Positions 19,458 to 27,398 of a DNA stretch of 64,000 nucleotides are shown piece after piece. The position numbers and the translations under genes were made by a program. Numbering within the stretch: position 1 is the stretch's first letter; each line of letters begins with the position of its first letter. Source of the stretch: Mucilaginibacter sp. cycad4. GTDB lineage: Bacteria; Bacteroidota; Bacteroidia; Sphingobacteriales; Sphingobacteriaceae. Where the stretch lies: NCBI RefSeq assembly GCF_034263275.1, contig NZ_CP139559.1, positions 4,092,001 through 4,156,000 on the forward strand, read 5' to 3'. The notes under the pieces are model-generated. The model worked only from the letters and a program-made list of their open reading frames with translations, made no database searches and was not told the origin of the DNA.

Positions 19458-19465
19458 TATATTTG
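19458..19465 (+). promoter_or_regulatory. Candidate -7 promoter box of the sigma-like gene
   Basis: TATATTTG matches the Bacteroidota -7 consensus TAnnTTTG. It lies 30 bases before the TTG start at 19496. No clear TTG was seen at the -33 position, so the call rests on one box and its location. Confidence 0.4.
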
Positions 19466-19495
19466 ATTGAATACTGAACTTGTACTATTCCTTAA

Positions 19496-20002
19496 TTGAC
19501 TCCTAATTTGAACCCGCAGTTACAAACGTCTGCACACTTGAGCCAAAGCAAGTTGGCAGTTATACAAAACCTGTATAACAACTACGCTGCAACGCTTTTG
19601 GGCTATATTTTTGAGGTGGTGCAAAACCAGTTGGTAGCTGAGCAGTATCTTATTGCTGTTTTTAACGATGTACCTAACGAAACAGAAGAGCTTTCAAAAG
19701 CGGGTGTAAACGTGCTTTGCCGCCTGCAGATAATGGCACGCCAAAAACTGGCCGTTTTTTTTGAAACACCTGGTAATGATACCGGCAGGAAAACAGAAAA
19801 AATTATGCCGTGGTTAAATAATAAACACGTTGCCCTGATGACGCCATTACAGCAACAGGTTTTTTGCGGCATTTATTACCAATGTAAAACAACATCGCAT
19901 ATTGCAACAGAACTGAACAAAACAGAAGAGGAAATAAGGAAAACATTAAAGGAGTGCTTTACCATTATCAGGAACGGGAGGAACGATGAAAAAATACATT
20001 GA
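19496..20002 (+). CDS. Divergent ECF sigma-factor-like protein
   Basis: A 168-residue protein read from a TTG codon; the first in-frame ATG would remove half of the protein, so TTG is preferred. Residues about 22-60 (IQNLYNNYAATLLGYIFEVV ... AEQYLIAVFNDV) resemble sigma region 2, and residues about 113-160 (MTPLQQQVFCGIYYQCKTTS then HIATELNKTEEEIRKTLKEC) resemble region 4 with its helix-turn-helix. Region 2 lacks the usual aromatic and basic DNA-melting residues, so it may be a degenerate sigma factor. It overlaps the next gene by 17 bases, the arrangement expected for a sigma/anti-sigma pair. Confidence 0.7.
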   Translation: MTPNLNPQLQTSAHLSQSKLAVIQNLYNNYAATLLGYIFEVVQNQLVAEQYLIAVFNDVPNETEELSKAGVNVLCRLQIMARQKLAVFFETPGNDTGRKTEKIMPWLNNKHVALMTPLQQQVFCGIYYQCKTTSHIATELNKTEEEIRKTLKECFTIIRNGRNDEKIH

Positions 20003-20480
20003 TAGCGGTATCCTTGAAGTTTTTGTAATGGGTGCAGCTACCGACGAGGAAGTAAAGGAGCTGATGTACATGAAGGCTAAATACCCGGAAGTGGACGAGG
20101 CTTTAAAGCAACTGGAAACAGACATGGAAAAGCTTGCAGGTGAAATGGCTATTTCACCGCCTCCGGATATGTGGGAAAAGATAGAAGGTGAGATAGACGG
20201 GCTCATCCGCCGGGAAAATCCGGCACAACCGGTTAAATTCCGCACTTCAGGTGATGGCCACAAGTATAAAAAAACATCTCCCGAAGATCAGTTCATCCCG
20301 ATTGAATCGGAATCAAACCATATGCGCCTGCATAAATCATGGCGCTGGGTATTTGCCGCCGTGTTTGTATTAGGGAAGATCTTTTTAGGCTTCGCGATAT
20401 ATTTTTACCTCGAAAACCGCCAAACCAATCAACAATTGCAGGAGTTAAAGACCGAGATAAGGGAATTGAGGAAAAAGTGA
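19986..20480 (+). CDS. Anti-sigma-factor-like membrane protein
   Basis: A 164-residue single-pass protein. The N-terminus (SGILEVFVMGAATDEEVKEL then MYMKAKYPEVDEALKQLETD) follows the pattern of RskA-type anti-sigma domains, where a G-x-x-(S/T)-x-E-E-x-x-x-E block is followed by P-E-V. The motif SPPPDMWEKIEGEI (about 57-70) is also usual in this group. A membrane helix lies at about 121-141 (WVFAAVFVLGKIFLGFAIYF) and a short coiled coil (TNQQLQELKTEIRELRKK) ends the protein in the periplasm. No zinc-binding Cys motif is present. It probably holds the sigma-like protein at the membrane. Confidence 0.7.
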   Translation: MKKYIDSGILEVFVMGAATDEEVKELMYMKAKYPEVDEALKQLETDMEKLAGEMAISPPPDMWEKIEGEIDGLIRRENPAQPVKFRTSGDGHKYKKTSPEDQFIPIESESNHMRLHKSWRWVFAAVFVLGKIFLGFAIYFYLENRQTNQQLQELKTEIRELRKK

Positions 20481-20530
20481 TTAGAGGTTGGAGATCGGAG
20501 ATTAGGTCTTTTGTTCGTTTAAAATATTTG

Positions 20531-20555
20531 AGGCATCCATCAGGATGCCTTTTTT
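20531..20555 (+). terminator. Rho-independent terminator after the anti-sigma-like gene
   Basis: AGGCATCC/GGATGCCT forms an 8-bp stem (20531-20538 and 20543-20550) around the loop ATCA, followed by six T. It is about 50 bases after the stop of the anti-sigma-like gene and about 37 bases before the DinB-like gene. Confidence 0.85.
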
Positions 20556-20591
20556 GTTGTTTATTAAATCTTTGGCCCCTAACTTTAACTT

Positions 20592-21146
20592 ATGGAAAAC
20601 GACTATTTAACCAGCGTAAAAAAGCAGTTTGCTTATTACAAATCCCTTGGCGAAAAAACGTTTGAACAGCTTACCGACCAGCAATTACATTGGCAATATA
20701 ACCCCGAATCAAACAGTGTAGTTATGATTGTGAACCACATGGCAGGCAACATGATTTCCAGGTGGACTGATATTTTTACTACCGATGGTGAAAAACCCAC
20801 CCGTAACCGGGAAGCTGAATTTACCCCTTTTACCCCTACCCGCCAAACAATTACAGAAACCTGGGAGCAGGGATGGAAGTGCCTTTTTGATACGCTTGAT
20901 AAACTAACTGCCGATGACCTTGACAAGATCATCTATATCCGCAACCAGGGCCATACCGTTATGGAAGCCATTAACCGGCAGCTGGCCCATTATCCCTATC
21001 ACGTTGGCCAGATCGTTTTTTTAGGCAAGATGCTTTGCAATGAAAACTGGCATTCATTATCTATCCCCAGGGGGCAATCTGAAAATTACAATGCTGATAA
21101 GTTTGCCAAAGAGAAACGGAAAGCGCATTTTACGGATGAGGAATAA
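20592..21146 (+). CDS. DinB-family (DUF1572-like) protein
   Basis: A 184-residue soluble protein of the DinB/YfiT-like four-helix fold. Three His residues expected to bind a metal are in place: the His of NHMAGN (about 49) and two in AHYPYHVGQI (about 132 and 136). Members are presumed metal-dependent hydrolases or thiol transferases; most have no known reaction. It stands alone behind a terminator and is not linked to its neighbours by function. Confidence 0.85.
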   Translation: MENDYLTSVKKQFAYYKSLGEKTFEQLTDQQLHWQYNPESNSVVMIVNHMAGNMISRWTDIFTTDGEKPTRNREAEFTPFTPTRQTITETWEQGWKCLFDTLDKLTADDLDKIIYIRNQGHTVMEAINRQLAHYPYHVGQIVFLGKMLCNENWHSLSIPRGQSENYNADKFAKEKRKAHFTDEE

Positions 21147-21177
21147 TCCGACCCTTCAGAATTAACCAAACTTACTT

Positions 21178-21501
21178 ATGACTCCAGAAGAATTTGTTAA
21201 AATATTCCATACTAATAAGCAAGATCAATTTGCCAATTACTTGAATAACCAAGACACCTACGTCTCAAGCCTTATAAACCAGCTCGACCCGGATGAAAAA
21301 GGAATCACCATACTTCGGGAAATTATAGATACAGTCCTCACCGATACATATTACACTTTTTTATTAGGTATTGACGGAGCAGCAAATATTGGCGGCGTTC
21401 AACAACTGTATAAGCTTTTCGATCAGAACAAGAACGAATTAACCGGCTCGGGACAAATTGAGGGATTTGCATATGAGTATTTTCACGGGGACAAAAGTTA
21501 A
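21178..21501 (+). CDS. Hypothetical protein, 107 residues
   Basis: I do not recognise a family. The protein begins TPEEFVKIFHTNKQDQFANY and is acidic, helical in appearance and without signal peptide or membrane segment. It starts 31 bases after the DinB-like stop on the same strand, so it may share its transcript. Ordinary codon use and an ATG start support that it is a real gene. Confidence 0.7.
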   Translation: MTPEEFVKIFHTNKQDQFANYLNNQDTYVSSLINQLDPDEKGITILREIIDTVLTDTYYTFLLGIDGAANIGGVQQLYKLFDQNKNELTGSGQIEGFAYEYFHGDKS

Positions 21502-21583
21502 AATACAAATTAGTTTTCCAGGGAAATCGATCCCAACGTTTCAAGCCCTGAAATTCCAATTTTAAAAATTTTTTTCGAATAAA

Positions 21584-21635
21584 TTTTTGCAACCGTTTAA
21601 TTGCATTTATATTTGCAATTAAACGGTTGCAAAAA
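21584..21635. promoter_or_regulatory. Perfect 22-bp inverted repeat over the ArsR-type gene promoter
   Basis: The arms 21584-21605 and 21614-21635 (TTTTTGCAACCGTTTAATTG and its exact complement, each two bases longer) are separated by eight bases. Inside lies TATATTTG (21608-21615), an exact TAnnTTTG -7 box, and TTTG at 21586-21589 fits the -33 element at 18 bases spacing. The promoter is thus buried in the palindrome, seven bases before the ATG at 21643. This is the layout of an autoregulated operator for the repressor that follows. Confidence 0.8.
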
Positions 21636-21642
21636 AGATTTT

Positions 21643-21963
21643 ATGAGAAGAGATGTATTTCAGGCCATTGCCGATCCTACCCGCAGGGCTATTATCAGTC
21701 TGCTGGCTTTGCAGGCCATGACACCCAATGCCATTGCCGAACATTTTCAAAGCAGCAGGCAAGCTGTATCCAAACATATCCAGATCCTGAGCGAATGCCA
21801 GCTGGTTAGCCAGAAACAAACCGGCCGCGAAATTTATTATCATTTTAACGCTCAAAAAATGAAAGAAGTGGATGTTTGGATGGACCAGTTCCGCGCCTTG
21901 TGGGAAACCCGTTTTAGCCAGTTAGATAACGTATTACAAAACCTAAAAAACAAACAGTCATGA
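21643..21963 (+). CDS. ArsR-family transcriptional regulator
   Basis: A 106-residue winged-helix repressor. RRDVFQAIADPTRRAIISLL is the standard first helix of ArsR proteins acting with SRPBCC partners, and TPNAIAEHFQSSRQAVSKHI is the helix-turn-helix. No metal-binding Cys pair is present, so it is not a metal sensor. The start at 21643 is chosen because the earlier TTG at 21601 lies inside the operator palindrome. The stop overlaps the next start as ATGA, so both proteins are translated together. Confidence 0.92.
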   Translation: MRRDVFQAIADPTRRAIISLLALQAMTPNAIAEHFQSSRQAVSKHIQILSECQLVSQKQTGREIYYHFNAQKMKEVDVWMDQFRALWETRFSQLDNVLQNLKNKQS

Positions 21964-22928
21964 CAAACAACGAAGCCGTATTTACCAAAGACCTACAAAA
22001 CAAAAAGCTTAATGTGATAAGAACTTTTGACGCGCCACTCAATTTAGTATGGCAGGCATGGACCGAAAGCGAGATCCTTGACCAGTGGTGGGCACCAAAA
22101 CCATATCGCGCCGAAACCAAAACCATGGATTTCAGGGAGGGCGGTTACTGGCTGTACCAGATGGTTGGCCCGGAGCATACTGAACATCCCACATGGTGCA
22201 AGGAAGAGTACAAAACAATTGTAGTTCCGCAAAAAATTGCCAATGCGGTTTCCTTTTGTGATGAAAATGCTGTAACAAATACAAATTTCCCCGTCATGAA
22301 CTGGGAGAAGAACTTTACCGGCGAGGGCGAGCATACTACCGTTAATATCGATATATATTTTGATAAACTGGAAGACATGCAAACCATTGTTGGCATGGGC
22401 TTCCAGGAAGGCTTCAATGCCGGCTTAAGCAACCTCGATCATTACCTGAGTACCGCTTTCAAGATCAGGAAAGACCTGAAGCCCAACAACGCGGCAAGGG
22501 TTACCACTTACTTAAATTTCCCGGGCAATACCGAAGAAGCTTTCAACTTTTATAAGGATGTTTTTAAAGGCGAGTTTACCGGTAAAAAACTTACACGTTT
22601 TGAAGACATAGAATTGCCTGCCGAAATGCCACCAATGAGCAAGGCAGATAAAAAGCTGATCATCCATGCCGAGCTCACCATTATGGGAGGCCACGTGCTG
22701 ATGGCTACCGATGCGCCGGAAAGCATGGGTTTCAAATTACTAACTGGTAACAATATGCACATTAACGTTGAGCCCGAAAGCCGTGAAGAAACTGAACGTT
22801 TATTCAATGAACTTTCGGCCGGAGGTAAGGTGAGTATGCCCTTGAGCGATATGTTTTTTGGAGCCTATTTCGCAGAGCTTACTGATAAGTATGGAATTAA
22901 CTGGATGCTGAATTATCAGAATGTCTGA
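21960..22928 (+). CDS. SRPBCC (AHSA1-like) and VOC (PhnB-like) fusion protein
   Basis: A 322-residue two-domain protein. Residues 1-165 form an AHSA1/START-like pocket (LNVIRTFDAPLNLVWQAWTE, DQWWAPKPYRAETKTMDFRE). Residues about 183-320 form a PhnB-type VOC domain (VTTYLNFPGNTEEAFNFYKD ... FGAYFAELTDKYGINWMLNY). The two domains are usually separate genes behind an ArsR repressor; here they are one chain. Reaction and ligand are unknown; both folds bind small hydrophobic or phosphonate-like molecules. Translation is coupled to the repressor by a 4-base overlap. Confidence 0.9.
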   Translation: MTNNEAVFTKDLQNKKLNVIRTFDAPLNLVWQAWTESEILDQWWAPKPYRAETKTMDFREGGYWLYQMVGPEHTEHPTWCKEEYKTIVVPQKIANAVSFCDENAVTNTNFPVMNWEKNFTGEGEHTTVNIDIYFDKLEDMQTIVGMGFQEGFNAGLSNLDHYLSTAFKIRKDLKPNNAARVTTYLNFPGNTEEAFNFYKDVFKGEFTGKKLTRFEDIELPAEMPPMSKADKKLIIHAELTIMGGHVLMATDAPESMGFKLLTGNNMHINVEPESREETERLFNELSAGGKVSMPLSDMFFGAYFAELTDKYGINWMLNYQNV

Positions 22929-22979
22929 ACCAGGATTTGGGGGGATTTTTTGGATTAATAGGATTTAATTTACGGATTT

Positions 22980-23089
22980 AACCTTGCGCTCGTTTGCAAC
23001 GAGCACTTAACGTGACTTAGCGATTGCATCGCGACTCGCATTACAAATGCTAAACCATATTAAACACCCATCACAGATGAGCGCAAGTT
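22980..23089. repeat. Composite palindromic element upstream of guaA
   Basis: Outer arms AACCTTGCGCTC (22980-22991) and GAGCGCAAGTT (23079-23089) face each other with one bulge. Two inner hairpins are present: GCTCGTT-TGC-AACGAGC at 22988-23004 and GCGAT-TGC-ATCGC at 23020-23032. I considered a structured RNA but saw no T-rich tail or known class; it is best treated as a dispersed palindromic repeat. Confidence 0.65.
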
Positions 23090-23192
23090 ATATTTATTGA
23101 ATTTGCATGGCATTCTGTCAATTACTTAATTCAATAAATTCGGGTTCAGACAATTTCTCAAATCTCATATCTCACATCTCATATCAAAATCC

Positions 23193-23200
23193 TATCTTTG
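23193..23200 (+). promoter_or_regulatory. Candidate -7 promoter box of guaA
   Basis: TATCTTTG matches TAnnTTTG and ends only three bases before the guaA ATG (23204). If used, the transcript would have almost no leader. No -33 TTG was seen at the normal spacing. Confidence 0.4.
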
Positions 23201-23203
23201 CCC

Positions 23204-24733
23204 ATGCAAGAAAAAATCCTCATTCTTGACTTTGGCTCGCAATTCACCCAACTTATAGCGCGCCGCGTCAGGGAGCTCAATATTTATTGTGAGATCCACC
23301 CCTTCAATCATTATCCCGAAATTGACAGCACTGTAAAAGGTATCATCCTTTCCGGCAGCCCTTATTCTGTAAGGCAGGAAGACGCGCCTCATTTCGAGTT
23401 TGAAAAATTTCACACCACCCGCCCTATTTTAGGTGTTTGCTATGGAGCTCAATACGTTGCCCATTTTCATGGCGGCGAAGTATTGCCATCAAGCACACGC
23501 GAATACGGTCGCGCCAATTTGGAATATATCAAAAAAGATAATCCACTGTTTAAGGACGTTCCCGGTGGATCACAGGTGTGGATGTCGCACGGCGATACCA
23601 TTGCAACCATCGGCGATAACTTTGAGGTAATAGCCAGTACCGACAGCGTTAAAGTTGCTGCTTACCAGGTAACCGGCACCCAAACTTACGGCATCCAGTT
23701 CCACCCCGAGGTTACCCATAGTATTGACGGCAAGCAATTGCTGCAAAACTTTTTGGTTGATATCTGCGGATGTAGACAAGACTGGACACCAGATTCATTC
23801 ATCGAAACCACAGTTGCCGCTCTTCGCGAGAAGCTGGGCGATGATAAAGTAGTGCTTGGCTTATCAGGCGGCGTTGATTCGTCGGTTGCCGCGGTATTGC
23901 TGCATCATGCTATCGGCAAAAACCTGCACTGTATATTTGTTGATAACGGCCTTTTGCGTAAAGATGAGTTTGAGCAGGTGCTTGATTCATATCAACACAT
24001 GGGCTTAAACATAAAAGGCATCGACGCCAAACAACGTTTTTATGACGCACTTGCCGGCTTAACCGATCCTGAAAAGAAACGTAAGGCTATCGGCCGTGTG
24101 TTCATCGAAGTATTTGACGATGCCGCCCATGAGGTACAGGATGTGAAATGGTTGGGCCAGGGCACAATCTATCCGGATGTTATCGAATCGGTATCAGTTA
24201 AAGGCCCTTCAGCCACCATCAAATCGCACCATAACGTAGGCGGTTTGCCCGATTTTATGAAACTTAAAGTTGTGGAGCCGCTTAACACTTTGTTTAAAGA
24301 CGAGGTAAGGAAAGTAGGTAAAGCTTTAGGTATCGATCCTAATATTTTAGGTCGCCACCCATTCCCGGGCCCAGGCCTGGCTATCAGGATCCTGGGCGAC
24401 ATCACACCTGAAAAAGTGGCGATATTACAGGAAGCCGATGCAATTTATATAAACAATTTACGTGCCGCCGGGGTTTACGATAAAGTTTGGCAGGCCGGTT
24501 CCATATTTTTACCGGTACAATCGGTAGGTGTAATGGGCGATGAACGTACTTACGAAAACGTGATCTGCCTCCGTGCCGTTGAATCGGTTGACGGGATGAC
24601 CGCCGACTGGTGCCATTTACCGTACGATTTGCTGGCTAAGATCAGCAACGAGATCATCAACAACGTAAAAGGAATTAACCGGGTAGTATATGATATCAGT
24701 TCAAAACCACCGGCCACCATTGAGTGGGAATAA
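23204..24733 (+). CDS. guaA: GMP synthase (glutamine-hydrolysing)
   Basis: A 509-residue enzyme that converts XMP to GMP with ATP and glutamine. The class I glutamine amidotransferase domain (1-190) has the nucleophile Cys79 in GVCYGAQ and the His-Glu pair in GIQFHPEVTHS. The ATP-pyrophosphatase domain carries the P-loop LGLSGGVDSSVAAVLL, and the C-terminal dimerisation domain has RHPFPGPGLAIR and ends KPPATIEWE, the invariant GuaA tail. The ATG at 23204 is chosen over TTG at 23198 because the protein family starts MQEKILILDFGSQ. The 3' end overlaps the next gene. Confidence 0.98.
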   Translation: MQEKILILDFGSQFTQLIARRVRELNIYCEIHPFNHYPEIDSTVKGIILSGSPYSVRQEDAPHFEFEKFHTTRPILGVCYGAQYVAHFHGGEVLPSSTREYGRANLEYIKKDNPLFKDVPGGSQVWMSHGDTIATIGDNFEVIASTDSVKVAAYQVTGTQTYGIQFHPEVTHSIDGKQLLQNFLVDICGCRQDWTPDSFIETTVAALREKLGDDKVVLGLSGGVDSSVAAVLLHHAIGKNLHCIFVDNGLLRKDEFEQVLDSYQHMGLNIKGIDAKQRFYDALAGLTDPEKKRKAIGRVFIEVFDDAAHEVQDVKWLGQGTIYPDVIESVSVKGPSATIKSHHNVGGLPDFMKLKVVEPLNTLFKDEVRKVGKALGIDPNILGRHPFPGPGLAIRILGDITPEKVAILQEADAIYINNLRAAGVYDKVWQAGSIFLPVQSVGVMGDERTYENVICLRAVESVDGMTADWCHLPYDLLAKISNEIINNVKGINRVVYDISSKPPATIEWE

Positions 24734-25946
24734 GTGGTTACCGTTTTTTTGCATAGCCTTGCTGCTGGCCGCGTGTTCACCAAAAACGCGGCCGGTAGCA
24801 ACTACCGTAAAAAAACCGACTGATACCGAAAAAAAGCCCGGCAATACAAACGAAAAACCATCAGAAAAGGCCTCGGAACAAAAGGTGGCTAATATAGCCA
24901 TGATCCTGCCTTTGAATCTTGAACATTTAAATCCGGCTCAAAAATATAGCCCTATACAATTGAGCCAGGCTAATATCGCTGTTGAATATTACCAGGGATT
25001 TAAGCTTGCCCTTGATTCGCTTACCGCTTACGGAAATAATTATAAGCTGCAGATCTTTGACTCAAGAGATGAGGCTATGCAGGCACATGACCTGGCTTTA
25101 AATGCGTTTGTCCGTTCAAGCGATTTGATAGTCGGCCCTGTTTTTCCGGATGGGGTGAAGGCGTTTTCCGGTGCGCTATCCTATTCAAAGGGGCCAATTT
25201 TGTCGCCTTTGTCGCCGGCTAATCCAGCTACCATCAATAGCAAAAATTTAATTACTGTTATCCCGCCGTTGGAATATCATGCCTGGGGTGCTGCCGAATA
25301 CATTAACAGAACCGTTAAGCCCAAAAAGATCTTCATTTTGCGCTCCGGCTTTAACCAGGAAAACGATTACGCCGTTAATTTTAAAAAAGCCATAGATAGC
25401 TTAAGCAAAAAAAAGGTAAAGGTTACCAATGTATATGTGATACGCGGAAAACTCAGCAGCTTGCTTCCGCAACTGTCAAAAACAGAAAAAAATGTGTTTG
25501 TGATCCCCGCTACCGATCAGGCCTTTTTGGGTGTAACCCTCCGATCGTTAGATACGCTGAACAAACATTACCCGGTTATGGTGTTTGGGCACCCAAGCTG
25601 GGACAAATTCAGCTTCCTGAAACCACAACTTTTACAGCGCCTGAACACGCATATCACCTCCACCGAAAAAATAAATTACAAAGCAGGGGCAACAATAACA
25701 TTTTTACGTAACTATAGGCGGGCATATCACGTTGAACCGACCGAATACGCCATTAAAGGTTTTGATGAAGGGTTATATTTTGGCAGGCAGCTTTTTGCCG
25801 ACAAAGGTTTATCCTTACTTAACGAAACCGATTTTACCGGCCTGCATAACAGCTTTCATTTTATAAAAAAGCCGGGACAGGGCTGGATAAATACCCACGT
25901 AAATATATTAATGTACACTAACTTTGAGCTAAAACAGGTAGAATGA
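24690..25946 (+). CDS. Periplasmic-binding-protein-like lipoprotein (LpoA/ABC substrate-binding type I fold)
   Basis: Up to 418 residues. The lipoprotein signal is FCIALLLAACSPK. The ATG at 24690 lies 44 bases inside guaA and gives an unusual 14-residue leader; a TTG at 24720 gives the neater start SGNKWLPFFCIALLLAAC and is equally likely. The body (about 65-415) has the type I periplasmic-binding fold seen in branched-chain amino acid receptors and in activators of penicillin-binding proteins (VANIAMILPLNL, AVEYYQGFKLALDSL, LIVGPVFPDGVKAFSG). No ABC transporter genes are adjacent, which favours an envelope role over nutrient uptake. Its stop overlaps the next gene as ATGA. Confidence 0.85.
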   Translation: MISVQNHRPPLSGNKWLPFFCIALLLAACSPKTRPVATTVKKPTDTEKKPGNTNEKPSEKASEQKVANIAMILPLNLEHLNPAQKYSPIQLSQANIAVEYYQGFKLALDSLTAYGNNYKLQIFDSRDEAMQAHDLALNAFVRSSDLIVGPVFPDGVKAFSGALSYSKGPILSPLSPANPATINSKNLITVIPPLEYHAWGAAEYINRTVKPKKIFILRSGFNQENDYAVNFKKAIDSLSKKKVKVTNVYVIRGKLSSLLPQLSKTEKNVFVIPATDQAFLGVTLRSLDTLNKHYPVMVFGHPSWDKFSFLKPQLLQRLNTHITSTEKINYKAGATITFLRNYRRAYHVEPTEYAIKGFDEGLYFGRQLFADKGLSLLNETDFTGLHNSFHFIKKPGQGWINTHVNILMYTNFELKQVE

Positions 25947-27112
25947 AGGCTATAAATCAGCTTAAAACGTTTCAGCGAATTTTGGATGAATACCCTGCCG
26001 ATACGCCACTAAGTAAATTTTTACCCGGCTTTTACCGGCAAAACAAACAAATGGGCTCAACCGACAGGCGGGTGGCCAACCGACTGGTGTACAATTATTT
26101 TCGCCTGGGCAGGGCACTGCCAAACTTACCTGAAGATGAGCGGTTGCTGGTTGCCGAATTTCTATGTAATACCCAAACCAACTCCTACCTGCAACACTTC
26201 AAACCCGAGTGGGCTGTATGTGTAGGTTTTAATGATGATGATAAACTCGCGCTCGTAAAAACTACCTATCCTGATTTTAAACTGGAAGATGTTTTTCCAT
26301 GGAGCAGCCAGCTTTCAGAAGGGATTAATAAGGAAGCTTTTCTGAAATCTTTTTTCTGCCAGCCCGATCTGTTTATCCGGGTGCGCAACGGTTACGACCA
26401 TTTGGTGAAAGCCGAACTAACCAAGGCTCAGGTTGTTTTTAAGGATGAGGGCAACGGCTGTTATTCTCTTCCTAACGGTACACGTCTCGAAACTATATTC
26501 CCTAAACAACATTGGTTCGAGGTGCAGGATTATTCATCACAGCAAACCGGCAATTATTTTAAGCCCCAGCGCTGGGATAACTGGTGGGATGCCTGCGCGG
26601 CATCGGGAGGTAAATCGTTATTGCTGCATGAAGATGAACCCAATATTAAACTGGTAGTATCCGATATCCGCGAATCCATCCTCGCCAACCTTGATGAGCG
26701 CTTTCAATTAGCCGGATTGACTAAATATCAGAAAAAAGCCCTGGATCTTACCCAAAACATCGATTCGGTGATGCATGATTATGCTTTCGACGGGATCATC
26801 CTTGATGCCCCCTGCAGCGGCTCAGGTACTTGGGGCCGCACTCCCGAAATGATAGCCCAGTTTGATGTGCACAAAATTGAGTTTTTTCAGAAGCTTCAAA
26901 AAAGCATTGCCCAAAACGTGGTAAAATATCTTAAACCCGGTAAGCCACTCATCTATATTACCTGCTCTGCCTTTAAAGGCGAGAATGAAGATGTAGTTGA
27001 CTATTTGGTAAACGACCTCGGTTTAAAGCTTGAAGAAAAAGCGGTTTTAAAAGGCTATGAGCGTAAGGCGGATACTATGTTTGTGGCGAGGTTGAGCCCC
27101 CCGGCCCTCTGA
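25943..27112 (+). CDS. RsmB/RsmF-type RNA (cytosine-C5) methyltransferase
   Basis: A 389-residue SAM-dependent enzyme. Motif I is WDACAASGGKSLLL (about 215-228, with Ser in place of the usual Pro), motif IV is LDAPCSGSGTWGR with Cys291, and motif VI is ITCSAFKGENED with the catalytic Cys341. Both cysteines needed by the NOP2/RsmB family are present. The N-terminal 130 residues resemble the NusB-like/RNA-binding part of these proteins. The last residues SPPAL and the stop are encoded by a family C repeat, so the original C-terminus may have been changed. Confidence 0.9.
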   Translation: MKAINQLKTFQRILDEYPADTPLSKFLPGFYRQNKQMGSTDRRVANRLVYNYFRLGRALPNLPEDERLLVAEFLCNTQTNSYLQHFKPEWAVCVGFNDDDKLALVKTTYPDFKLEDVFPWSSQLSEGINKEAFLKSFFCQPDLFIRVRNGYDHLVKAELTKAQVVFKDEGNGCYSLPNGTRLETIFPKQHWFEVQDYSSQQTGNYFKPQRWDNWWDACAASGGKSLLLHEDEPNIKLVVSDIRESILANLDERFQLAGLTKYQKKALDLTQNIDSVMHDYAFDGIILDAPCSGSGTWGRTPEMIAQFDVHKIEFFQKLQKSIAQNVVKYLKPGKPLIYITCSAFKGENEDVVDYLVNDLGLKLEEKAVLKGYERKADTMFVARLSPPAL

Positions 27113-27121
27113 AGGGGGAGT
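27096..27121. repeat. Family C palindrome covering the end of the methyltransferase gene
   Basis: GAGCCCCCCGGCCCTCTGAA then GGGGGAGTTT forms a short palindrome whose TGA (27110-27112) is the stop codon of the methyltransferase. The composition and position match other family C blocks that touch gene ends. Confidence 0.55.
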
Positions 27122-27155
27122 TTGCAGTAGATACTACAAATTATATTCCGACGCC

Positions 27156-27277
27156 GTCGCTCGGCTCCAGCCGGGTGACCACTATTACGCGGCGTCCCGC
27201 CGCCGGTTTGCTAAGTCATTTTAAGTGCACAGGCCAGAGGCCTGGGAATAATAGTCACTCGGCTGGAGCCAAGCGAC
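27156..27277. repeat. Dispersed palindromic repeat, family D
   Basis: Arms starting GTCGCTCGGCTCCAGCCG (27156) and ending CGGCTGGAGCCAAGCGAC (27277) are about 30 bases long and pair except for a 3-base bulge and one or two mismatches. The centre holds GCCAGAGGCCTGG-type inner pairing. A second copy is at 54072-54180 and its left arm continues at 52681. The open frame across it (27175-27366) is judged accidental. Confidence 0.75.
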
Positions 27278-27398
27278 TGCCCAAGTGGGGTAATAATTTC
27301 CACCCGACAAGCTCCCCCTTCCCCCCTTTGGCGCAAGTCTTGAGTAGAGGATATCGTGGAGGTTGACTTGTGCCTCCGCAAGCTCCTCTCATAGAATC

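Noticed and set aside
22980..23089. Structured RNA or tRNA-like fold upstream of guaA
   Set aside because: The hairpins do not make a cloverleaf and no riboswitch class is recognised; nested palindromes match the repeat style of the window.
27175..27366. 63-codon open frame after the methyltransferase gene
   Set aside because: It follows the family D palindrome across both arms; composition is that of the repeat.
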